Both the position numbers and the translations under genes were made by a program. A DNA stretch of 64,000 bases. Source: Parastagonospora avenae f. sp. tritici 18332-5. Its lineage: Eukaryota > Ascomycota > Dothideomycetes > Pleosporales > Phaeosphaeriaceae. The notes under the pieces were generated by a model. That model made no database searches, was not told where the DNA came from, and was given only the letters and a program-made list of their open reading frames with translations. Below are positions 55,063 to 64,000 of the stretch, piece after piece (within the stretch, counting starts at the first letter, position 1; every line of letters begins with the position of its first letter). The stretch spans positions 1,178,001 through 1,242,000 of the forward strand of contig JAFJTR010000001.1 of assembly GCA_022559985.1 (NCBI GenBank), given 5' to 3'.

Positions 55063-56163
55063 ATGCCGCAAACCCTCCCTTTCCAAAACATCACGGTGTC
55101 AGTACCAGGCTTCGGCGCAATGGGCATGTCCCACGGCCTCGGCACAAACCTGACGCTCGAACAAGCCGAGCCCGTGCTCCTCAAGGCGATCGAGCTGGGC
55201 TGCACGTTCTGGGACACCGCGGTGGTGTACGCTGCGGGCGTGAATGAGAAGTTACTGGGTGATTTCATACGCAAGCATGGTGTGAGGGACAAGGTGTTTA
55301 GTACGTATTATCTGAATTGAAAGAGGAGGTGGGATGAGGGAGAGTACTGATAGTGTGGTAGTTGCGTCGAAGTGTGGGATTAGGTGTTTCAGCGGCGAGA
55401 GCGGCGTGACGAATAGTCCGGCGCATATTCGGGAGTATATGGACGGGACGATTGAGCGCTTGGGATTCATGCCGGATTTGTATTATCTACATCGGATAGA
55501 TCCGAACACGCCGCTGGAAGAGAGTATTCCCGCGCTGGATCAGTTGAGAAGAGAGGGCAAGACGAAGTACATCGGGTTGTCGGAGTGTAGTGTGCAGACG
55601 TTGCGCAAGGCGAATGAGAGTAAGTCCTTCTACCACATAGGAGGGTGGAAGATGATGTTAACAACACCGCAGTAGCCAAAATCGACGCCCTGCAAGCCGA
55701 ATACTCGCTCTTCGAAACCCTGCACGAGGGCGATGGGTTAATCGACGCAGCGAGGGAGTTGGGCGTTGCATATGTCGCCTACTCCCCGCTTGGGCATGGC
55801 TGGCTGGTCGATTCGTTTCCGTACAATTCGCCCGACGACTTTGCGGCTGACGACTTCCGCCGCACGAGTCCGAAATTTCAAGAGCCGAATTTCACCGCTA
55901 ACAAGGCCATCGTTCTCGCCGTCCAACGCCTCGCGCTGCAAAAAGGCTGCACGACCGCTCAGGTCGCGCTCGCATGGGTCGCGCAGCAGGGCTTCATTGC
56001 AATCCCCGGGACGACCAAGGAGGCGCGGTTGGTGGAGAATTGGGGGAGTCGAGACGTAGAACTGAGTGAGACGGAGGTAGCGGAGTTGAGGAGGTTGGTG
56101 GAGGGTACGAAAGTTGCGGGGGAGAGGTATGGGGAGGCGCATAGGGGAATGGTTGGGCATTGA
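55063..56163 (+). CDS. Aldo/keto reductase (AKR13-like)
   Basis: An NADPH-dependent carbonyl reductase with a TIM-barrel fold. Exons 55063-55300, 55362-55619 and 55673-56163 give 328 residues. The start FGAMGMSHGLG, then AIELGCTFWDTAVVYAAGVN with catalytic Asp and Tyr, IASKCG with Lys (joined over intron 1) and LYYLHRIDPNTPLEES with His form the AKR tetrad. Further on are LSECSVQTLRKANE, DALQAEYSLFE, VAYSPLGHGWL and IAIPGTTKEARLVEN, which binds the NADPH phosphate. It resembles fungal AKR13/YakC-type reductases. It could serve the accessory block but is 5.4 kb from the P450 gene. Confidence 0.93.
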
Positions 56164-56327
56164 TAGTTTGATAGGCGTATTTGAGCCTGGAATATTGAAA
56201 CTGATGGAATGCCGGTGCTTACGGAGCTGTTGGTATCGTCCCGATGCCATAATTTTTAAAACGCCAAAAACGCCATGCCTATGCCCATGTACACATCTCT
56301 TTCACAGTTCCGCCATTCCTCACGCTC

Positions 56328-57059
56328 CTACTCAACTTCAATAGGCTCCCCACTTGCCCTGACCGCCCCACTCGCCCTCTCCTTCCCCTTCTGACCCTTT
56401 TCCCTGCGCTCCCTCTCTTCCTCTAAACTCAGCATACTACCCTCGACCTTCAAAAACCCCTTGCCCTTCCCCCTACCATCCATCCTGCCATCAAAATCGC
56501 GAATTCTGACTTTCAACTCGCCCTCGATCTTTTCGCCATCTGAATCGACCCAGCAACCTCCCTCGTCGTTCAGCCGTCCGTCCCAGCCTTTCGACACTTT
56601 GCCGGATTGTGCTTGTTGCCAGGTCCAGGAGTCGGGGAGATGGTCTTTCGTGACTGACACGGGGAAGGTGTTGAGGTGCGATAAGGTGATATGCGTTCTA
56701 CTCTGGTGTGTGATGCGACCGATGAGATATTTGTTCGCTTCCGGGCGCATGACGAGCAAGGACGCTGTGGCCCATAGGAAGGGCGATGTGTACTCGTCCA
56801 CATGTCGGAGCAGCAGCGGTTCTACCATCGAGGAGTTTGCTTTAGAGCCCGGGGGCGAGGAACTGAGTTGTACATCTTCGTATGCGAGTACGATGCCCTT
56901 GGCCGGCGGGAAGTAGGAGAGGAGCAGTGGTGAGAATATCGAGGCGCAGAGGGCGGGGAGTGGGCTGTTGAGCGATGCGGGCGAGAGGGAGACGTATTGC
57001 GATATGCGCTCGATGTGGAGGAGGGAGTATTCGTCGCTTTGCGAGGGTATTGGGGCCAT
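56328..57059 (-). CDS. RPA43: RNA polymerase I subunit RPA43
   Basis: Stalk subunit of Pol I that contacts the initiation factor Rrn3. The chosen ATG at 57059 gives 243 residues: YVSLSPASLNSPLPALCASI, SPLLLSYFPPAKGIVLAYED, then YTSPFLWATASLLVMRPEAN and the S1-like fold with LIGRITHQSRTHITLSHLNT. GGCWVDSDGEKIEGELKVRI precedes a charged tail. The frame stays open upstream to about 57185, preceded by CCACAG that could be an intron acceptor, so a small upstream exon is possible. The basic N-terminal tail seen in some relatives is absent here. Confidence 0.85.
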   Translation of the reverse strand: MAPIPSQSDEYSLLHIERISQYVSLSPASLNSPLPALCASIFSPLLLSYFPPAKGIVLAYEDVQLSSSPPGSKANSSMVEPLLLRHVDEYTSPFLWATASLLVMRPEANKYLIGRITHQSRTHITLSHLNTFPVSVTKDHLPDSWTWQQAQSGKVSKGWDGRLNDEGGCWVDSDGEKIEGELKVRIRDFDGRMDGRGKGKGFLKVEGSMLSLEEERERREKGQKGKERASGAVRASGEPIEVE

Positions 57060-57445
57060 TGCGACGATCGTGGCGTGTATAAAGCGGTTTGCGATTGGGG
57101 TGTGTCGCGTTCGACGAGCGCGTAGAAAAAAGTTGGAGATGTCGGCGTCGGAGGTGAGTTGATGCCGACCTGTGGGGTAAGCCAAGACTTATGGTAGATT
57201 AGTAGTTAGTCAGCATTCAGGACAGATGCAATGAGTATTCTATCAGAGACCAATGATGAGAGGTTCAATCAGGCGATGGACATGAACATGTGTATACATT
57301 CGCGAAACCTTCAACGCCTGCGAAATGCACTCCTCGCCCAAATGGTCTACCAACGCCGGCATGATGACTCCCATGCTTTTGCCAACCGGTGATACACTAG
57401 CTGACCAGAACAAGTCCGATCACTATCCTACAGAGTTTTCATTGT
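57060..57445. other. Intergenic region between RPA43 and PRP43
   Basis: About 390 bases: RPA43 promoter and PRP43 3' end, both on the minus strand. It contains the possible RPA43 5' intron acceptor near 57168. Confidence 0.4.
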
Positions 57446-59835
57446 CTATCTGCGTCCCTTTTCTGCCTCCTTACGCTGGAGCTTGGTTGTGACTCGCTGC
57501 AGCGCCGTCTTGATGTCGCCCTTCTTGAACTGGGAGAGGTCATAGTAGTTGGGCGAAATGTCCTAGTAAATGTTAACAAAGTGGCCTGACTAGGTACTAG
57601 AATTTGACTTACTAGCAACCACTCGGGCTTTACCGACGTGACTGTCCTGATGTAGTTCTTTGTGGTCAGGACAAACTCGTTGTAGATGACCCACTCGCTG
57701 TCCTCGGCAAGCACTGTGCTCGGATGCAGTAATACGTTCTGCTCATCCTTGACCGTCGTGTATGCTTTGCCGTTGCCATCGCGCTTAGCAACCTGCATGA
57801 AGAAGCCGGCAACAAGAGCGCGCTGGATATTTTCATAGTACTTCTTGTTTTCAAATGGCGTCGACATGAGCTCGAGCTCCTCGCGCTCCATTATGCGCTT
57901 CAGCTGCATGCGCACATTGTCAGCCTGTTGCAGAGCACGGTATGACAGGAAGTGGTCGTGGCACCACTGCTTGGGGTTCGCTTGCGCCTCCTCGCCCTTG
58001 AATGCATGATACACGTTGAGCATCGTGAGGTGATCACCCTTGGGATGCGCAAAGAGCTCCTTCATCTCGTCGGCGCGCTTGCGGCTAGCAGCAGGTCGCA
58101 CAAAGACTTGAGGGACTGACAACAGCGCGGTGAGCGACAGAATCTCATTTGAGCAGTAAAACTCGGGCGAGGTGATGAGCATAACGGCAAGCGCGGGGTC
58201 GAGAGGGAAACCAGAAGCAAGTCCACCAAGTGTGGTCAGCTCGCCCTCGTCGTCCAGACAGGCCAGGTAGTTGAGCTCTTCTAGAGCGCGCATGAGCGTC
58301 TCGGGCGCTGGAGGGTCCATGAGGTCAAAGTGGACCAAGTCATCGACGCCAAGCTTCTTCAGCTCGAGGACGGTGCTGGCCAAGTTCGACCGCAGAATTT
58401 CCGGGTATGTCTGCTCGATGAGCTCCTTCTTGAAGGCGGTCTCAGTGTACAGGCGGAAGCACTTTCCGGGCCTGGTACGACCGGCACGACCAGCACGCTG
58501 CTGGGCGGAAGCCTTGGAGATGGGAGAGACGAGAAGCGACTCGACACGGATACGCGGGTTGTACACCTTCTGCTTGCTAAAGCCAGGATCGACGACGTAG
58601 ACGATACCGTCAATGGTCAGCGATGTCTCGGCAATGTTGGTAGAGACGATGCACTTTCTTCCAGGCCGGCCTCCGTGTGTTGATGGGGGCGGCGCAGGGT
58701 TGAAGATCTTTTGCTGCTGCGCGGGTGGGAGGGATCCGTACAACGGGTACACGACAAGCGGGCCAGCACCACCTTCTCTGCTCAAATCTTGCGCTTCTAG
58801 GTTGATCTTCCGGCACGCATCCTCAATCTCCTCCTCTCCTGTCAGGAACAGCAAAATGTCGCCCTCGGGCTCGGTGGCGTGGATCTGGAGTACGGTGCGC
58901 AGGGCAGCTTCGACATAGTCGCGCTCGGGCGCAGGTGTGTAGAAGACTTCGACGGGGTGGGTCCTTCCGGGGACGGCCAGCAGAGGCGCGTTGTGAAAGT
59001 ACTTTTGGAACTTGGTGGCGTCGAGCGTGGCGCTCATGATGATGAGCTTCAGGTCCTTGCGCCTCAGCACAACCTCCTTGAGCAAGCCCATGAGGATATC
59101 TGTAGCCAGCGTGCGCTCGTGGGCTTCGTCGAGGATGATGGTGCTGTAGCGGGTCAAGTTGTGGTCGTTCATGGCTTCGCGCAGCAACATGCCGTCGGTC
59201 ATGTACTTGAGGATCGTGTTGGGGCCCGTCTTGTCCTCGAAACGGATGCTGTAGCCGACCTCCTCTCCAAGCTCGACGTCCATTTCCTCGGCCACACGCT
59301 GGGCGACGGACATGGCGGCGACACGACGCGGCTGGGTACACGCGACCATCTTCGCATTCTGGTTGGGGAGGTCGTCGAAGAGCACAAACTGCGGAATCTG
59401 CGTCGTTTTTCCGGAACCCGTCTCACCGACGAAGACGAGGATCTGCGATTCTTGGTAGAGTCTGAGGAACTCATCTCTGTGGCCAATTAGCTATGCGGGG
59501 GCTGTTGTTACCTCATGTAGGTACCTCTGCTGGTGCACTGGCAGGTCGCGCCTCTTCTTCAGGATGCTCATGTATTTGCTCGACAGCGGCCGGCCAGTGA
59601 AGGGGTTATTTGGGCCATCTTCGGCCTGCGATGCCTGCTTGCACGTCGTTGCGTGGCGCTTGAAGCCCGCGAGCCCATCTCCGCCGCCGTACTCGCTCTT
59701 TACGGGCTTCTCGTCGTTCCAATGCGCCAGGTAAGGGTTGTCGGATTTGCCATTTCCGTTGGCCTCGACCTTGACGCGCTTCGAACTGGCGCCCTCGTCG
59801 TCGTTGTGTTCGCGCTTAATCGTCATGTCGTGCAT
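57446..59835 (-). CDS. PRP43: DEAH-box RNA helicase PRP43
   Basis: ATP-dependent helicase that dismantles spliceosomes and also acts in ribosome assembly. Exons 59835-59525, 59476-57613 and 57562-57446 give 763 residues. Motifs in order: Q-like region LPVHQQRDEFLRLYQESQ, motif I GETGSGKTTQ, Ia TQPRRVAA, II DEAH, III SATL, IV LLFLTGEEEIED, V STNIAETSLTIDGI and VI QRAGRAGRTRPGKC. HA2 and OB regions follow (GGLASGFPLDPALAVML; AKRDGNGKAYTTVKDEQNVL). The last exon adds DISPNYYDLSQFKKGD, a conserved end. The start is the first ATG (MHDMTIKREHND). It is divergent from PRMT5. Confidence 0.97.
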
Positions 59836-60202
59836 GTCTTGAGGCAAGTCGTGACGTGAATGCGGCTGCTGCTAGTCTTCTCGAAAAAGTTATGCGCTCG
59901 GCTGAACTAGCTCCACTTGCCGCCGCGAATCATCCACACCGCTGCGAGGGACTCTCCAATATCCCAGGCACCAACACCATGTAGTCCAATACCATTCACC
60001 ACTGCGGTGGTTTGTTTACCGTTCATGTTTCCAGGATCCACTTTGTGATCATCCTTCCTAGCCCCAGAGACGTCTTCCAGTATTCCATTTGCTCACTCAC
60101 GCATGACCCCGCGTTGAGCTCCATCGCGAACTTTGCGCGAACTATTTTCTCCCTGGAGGCCCTGCATACAACATAGACGCGCTTTCCGACCTACACCCCA
60201 AA
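59836..60202. other. Bidirectional promoter region, PRP43 / PRMT5
   Basis: 367 bases between divergent starts; no TATA box obvious on either side, fitting housekeeping promoters. Confidence 0.5.
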
Positions 60203-62702
60203 ATGTCCTACTCTGACAGCATGGAGCCGACGGCGCCCATGTTCTACATTGGCCATCACGAGACGAAACGGGGCTTGAATGCGTCGGCAGAGCTCATTCA
60301 GCATGCACAGGATCTTGGGGTAGGTGCTACTCAGTATACACGTGGAACAGTTGCTAACAGCATACAGTATGACATGCTGACCAGTCCCATTACCAACGAC
60401 CACTTTCACACGCGCGTCTTGGGTCTCCTCAATTCGTACACGCAGTCTCTCTCAGACCCTTCACAACCGCAGCCTCTGCCCTTGATTCCTGCATTGGACC
60501 ATCCAGACACGCCTCTGGGACCCAGCGACACCATCAGTCAGCTGCTCACCTTTACGAGCTCCTGGATCGACCTCTCCTCGCCAGACCCCGTCATTGCGCA
60601 CATTTCGCGACAAGTCTTCCACCTGGAAATCGCATATGCCGCCTTTTGCGGTGCCACGACGGTTATCGTACCCGGCCCGCGACTTGGGCACGGTCAGAAT
60701 GGAGTTTCTCAGTTCGCGCGCGCGATCAAGGGGGCTCTTGCAACAGGCGGATACGTCCAGCTCCACGTCCAACTGCCCATGGACGGTTCCAAGGCCACCA
60801 TTGAAAAGGACGACTTGGGAGACCTCGCACGTTTTGCCAGAGACGACTCTGAGTCGAGTGCGGAATCCAAGAAGACTACAGCATGGAGCTCATGGGAAGC
60901 ATGGAACACCATTAGAACCATTTGTAAATACAGCAACAGATTGTCTGTAGCGCTGGATCTGCCCCGCCGCATGCCGTCTCTTGCTCTGCAGTCACGATGG
61001 TACTCTGAACCTCTTCGGCTCCTCAACATACCGGCGTCTTCCTTTCTCCTCAACGCTCGCCAGTCATTTGTCCTGTCCAAGGCGCACCAGGCCTTCATAT
61101 TCCGATGTGCACGTCTGAGGAGCTCGCCATGGCTGCTGGTGACAGACATCGGTCCCTTGCCAGGTATCGATGACCCAGACATGATAATGTCTTACTCGAC
61201 AGGGCGCCTTTCTCCACGTACAGCCGAGGATGCTCCCAGTCCTCGCTCATCAGACGCGCCCGCCCCAACCCCGGCCGAAGCAGCTCAACTCCTAAAGAAG
61301 ACCGGAAAGCCATCGAGTAGCAGCAATGACCCCACACCCCACCTGAGCTACCTCAGATACATACAGCGTAATCAGCCGCCAAAGAGCCAGCTTGAGCGAT
61401 TCGGCGGCGGGTTCCAGGACTACCTGCAGAGTCCGCTCCAGCCCTTGACTGACAACCTCGAGTCCATTACGTACGAAGTATTTGAAAAAGACCCCATCAA
61501 GTATGCCTGGTATGAGCGCGCCATTGCCCAGGCACTCGGCGACTGGCAGGAGCAAAAGAGGTCAACGAGCTCTGGCGATGGAGTCGTTGTCATTGCTGTT
61601 GTTGGATCAGGTCGCGGTCCGCTCGTGACGCGTGCGCTTAATGCGAGTGCGAATACGGGCGTGCCTGTTCGGGTATTTGCAATTGAAAAGAATCCAAACG
61701 CCTACGTTCTCTTACAGCGACACAATGTGGAGACGTGGGGTGGCCGCGTGACTGTTGTCAAGACTGACATGCGCGCATGGAAGGGTCCAACACTGCCGGA
61801 CGGTAGCTTTGGTAAGGTTGACATCCTCGTCAGTGAGCTACTTGGGTCTTTTGCCGACAACGAGCTGTCCCCAGAGTGTCTCGATGGCGTGCAGCATGTG
61901 CTCAATCCGGACCATGGCATTTCAATACCGTCCAGCTACACGGCCCACTTTACGCCCATATCGACTCCAAGACTTTGGTCCGACTTGCACAGCCGCAGTA
62001 CCACTATGGATCCGACTGCCTTTGAAATTCCTTGGGTAGTCATGCTGTCTCAGTTTGACTACCTGTCCACAGAGAAGAAGGAGACAATGGCCAGTTCGCA
62101 GCTGAGCGACGGCACTAAGATGAGCAACTTCAACTTAGAGGCGCCGCTTGCGCCCATCGTCCACACCGCATGGGAGTTTTCGCACCCGCTACCTCCCTCT
62201 GTTCTTGCTCAAGCGTCGTTGCGCAAGGGCGGTTCTGCCGTTGGTGGTGGAGGAGGCTTTGTTGGTGGCGATGGTGCCAATGAGCACAACTACCGGGACT
62301 GTCGCATCACTTTCCCGATCCAAGAGCAGAGTGTATGTCACGGACTGGGGGGCTATTTCGAGACGGTCCTCTACAGTGGGTCGCAGGGCCCTGTTGAGCT
62401 CAGCACAAACCCAGTCACTATGGAGGCGAAGAGCAAGGACATGATTTCATGGTTCCCAATATTCTTCCCTCTCAAGGTACGTTCGCGCATTCTATGCTTC
62501 GGAAGTCAATGCTAACTTATTGTAGACACCAATCCAGCTCCCAGCAAACTCAGAGGTCGAGGTCAGCTTCTGGCGACAGACGGACGACCGCAAGGTCTGG
62601 TATGAGTGGCTTGTCGAGAGTTTCATAAGCATTGATGGACAGCGCGTGCGATTGAGCATTTCAGACCTACACTCGAGCAAGAGCAACGGGTGTATGATGT
62701 AG
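60203..62702 (+). CDS. PRMT5: Protein arginine methyltransferase 5 (Skb1/Hsl7)
   Basis: Type II enzyme making symmetric dimethylarginine on Sm proteins and histones; the yeast and fission-yeast forms link to Swe1 and Shk1. Exons 60203-60319, 60368-62476 and 62526-62702 give 800 residues. The first intron (48 bases, no stop) is in frame, but removing it gives QDLGYDMLTSPITNDHFHTR, the conserved sequence. An N-terminal TIM-barrel-like region precedes the Rossmann fold, with IAVVGSGRGPLVTRAL (motif I), FAIEKNPNAYVLL (post-I) and the double-Glu loop SELLGSFADNELSPECLDG. The C-terminal barrel has EVEVSFWRQTDDRKVWYEW. Confidence 0.95.
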
Positions 62703-62935
62703 GGCGTTTGGAAGGATATATGAGATCACTACATGAAAGGTCGCATGGAGATCCCTTCAAGATTCAGGGCTTTTCTTGGATCCTAGATCCATTTCTAGAT
62801 ACCTCTCACATCACAAAAGCTCAATGATTCATCGAGCACAGACCACCACTCACCTCCGAGAACTCCGCAACTTTCCGTCTAACCTGCGACTCCCCCACAT
62901 CATCCCACACACAATCAAACACAACACTACACGCA

Positions 62936-63367
62936 ATGCCCCCCTTCTGGACAATTGGCACCCTCTTCGGCGCCTCGAGCGTCATGCTCGGCGCATTCGG
63001 CGCCCACGGGCTCAAGAAACGCATCGCGGACCCAGCGCGCATCGCGAACTGGGGAACAGCTGCGCAATACCAAGTACACACCCCTCCAAGCTTCCCTCTA
63101 TTGCTACCTCGCTGACACGCTTAGCTCATCCACTCGTGCGTCTTAACCTTCGCATCCGTCGTCGCGCCGCAAAATACGCTCGCCATGTCGCTCTTCACGG
63201 CGGGCATGAGCATGTTCAGCGGCAGTATATACCTGCTTGTGCTGGATCCGCAGCGGTTCAAGTTTCTGGGGCCGGTGACGCCGTTGGGCGGGGTGTGTTT
63301 GATTGGCGGGTGGGTTGCGCTGGCGGCGAGGGGGAGGCCGGTTATGGGATGGGGGAAGTTTAAATGA
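62936..63367 (+). CDS. Small membrane protein, TMEM256/DUF423 family
   Basis: Exons 62936-63073 and 63125-63367 give 126 residues with four hydrophobic helices. The family signature GAFGAHGLKKRI follows the first helix (TLFGASSVMLGAFGAHG). After the intron come LIHSCVLTFASVVAP, GMSMFSGSIYLLVL and the block PVTPLGGVCLIGGWVALAA, which is characteristic. The biochemical function of this bacterial-to-human family is unknown. The gene is short, with a 51-base phase-0 intron bearing a CTGAC branch-like site. Confidence 0.92.
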
Positions 63368-63486
63368 ACGAAAAAGGCGGCAGGGGATAAATGTAACATA
63401 TAAATGTTATTTGGCATTACGGTTGGGGTATCTTTGATTTCACTTTCACTTTTGAGCGCGCGTTGCGACAGATGGACGGGGTACGG

Positions 63487-64000
63487 CTACAGATACTCCT
63501 TCTTCCGGCCCGTGCGTGTGTATTGGTTCAAATGCCATTCGACGTCGCCCTCCTTGTTCTCCAGCGTACCCGCCCGGATCTCGAATAACCGCATGCTCAT
63601 GCGCGGCCCGACTTCTGCGAGTTCGACGGCCTGGTAGCCCGTCTTGACGAAGACGTGGTGCCGGACTTCGATTGTGTCTTCGATGTTTTTGAAGCTAGCT
63701 TGCATGTCAGTCACCGTATACAAACAATACTGATTAATTGAGGGTGTGGATTGGACTTACGTGACGACCCTATTTCCCACCTTTGCCGTTCCTTCTCTCG
63801 GCGGAAACAAGTGCTTCAAGACCTGCACAACGCGCTCCCCAAGCTTCGTCGAAAACCCCTCGAATATCAAATGCGGATAACTCTCGCTCACCGTACCTCG
63901 CGCACTGTTCGGAATGTCCGCGCGCAGCACTACATTATGCAGACTAAAGCTCGCCGTCGGGCCGTGTGGGAAGTGGCTCACGGTCAGCGCAGTAGGCGTA
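63487..64000 (-). CDS. IMP4: U3 snoRNP protein IMP4 (Brix domain), N-terminus outside window
   Basis: Works with IMP3 and MPP10 in the small-subunit processome, pairing U3 snoRNA with pre-rRNA in the nucleolus. The visible part has two exons (64000-63761 and 63694-63487). The frame is open to the right edge with LTVSHFPHGPTASFSLHNVV, then SYPHLIFEGFSTKLGERVVQ and LKHLFPPREGTAKVGNRVVT. After the intron come FKNIEDTIEVRHHVFVKTGY, VELAEVGPRMSMRLFEIRAG and the C-terminal end HLNQYTRTGRKKEYL. These are hallmark IMP4/Brix sequences. About the first half is missing. Confidence 0.95.

Overview
This window is nuclear DNA of a filamentous ascomycete (Pezizomycotina; Dothideomycetes is my low-confidence guess). 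The evidence is about 37 protein-coding loci with short GT..AG introns, mostly 45-60 bases, often with a CTAAC/CTGAC-like branch site. The proteins are typical of this group: het-C, a COT-1/Cbk1 kinase, SSN8 cyclin C and a HET-domain remnant. I see no rRNA, CRISPR array, bacterial-type operon or intact transposon. All functional names come from reading the translations by eye; no database search was possible.

1-31 kb is mainly a housekeeping region. In order: a calcium-regulated mitochondrial carrier (cut by the left edge), cyclin C, a conserved disordered protein, a small mitochondrial protein, het-C, HSP10 divergent from a tRNA(Ile)-lysidine synthase (a textbook heat-shock element lies between them), and an SDR enzyme. 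Then come two tandem genes of an unrecognised small-protein family, RNA polymerase subunit RPB12, the NDR kinase COT-1/Cbk1, a long coiled-coil protein, a multi-spanning membrane protein and ESCRT-I subunit VPS37. A third, more diverged member of the small-protein family sits at 31.1 kb.

32-41 kb: a broken HET-domain gene, V-ATPase subunit C divergent from the glycine-cleavage T protein, a type-B carboxylesterase, and ORC6.

41-56 kb looks accessory. It holds a six-cysteine small secreted protein and three paralogues of an unrecognised, probably secreted family: one apparently intact with introns, one pseudogene, one intronless. These flank a block of an isochorismatase-like hydrolase, a Zn2Cys6 regulator, an ABM-type protein and a P450. 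A GNAT acetyltransferase and an aldo/keto reductase follow. With no PKS, NRPS or terpene synthase, this could be a small catabolic or tailoring cluster, but that is inference.

56-64 kb is housekeeping again: RNA polymerase I subunit RPA43, the helicase PRP43 divergent from the arginine methyltransferase PRMT5, a TMEM256/DUF423 membrane protein and IMP4 (cut by the right edge). PRP43, RPA43 and IMP4 all serve ribosome production, although they do not form one transcription unit.
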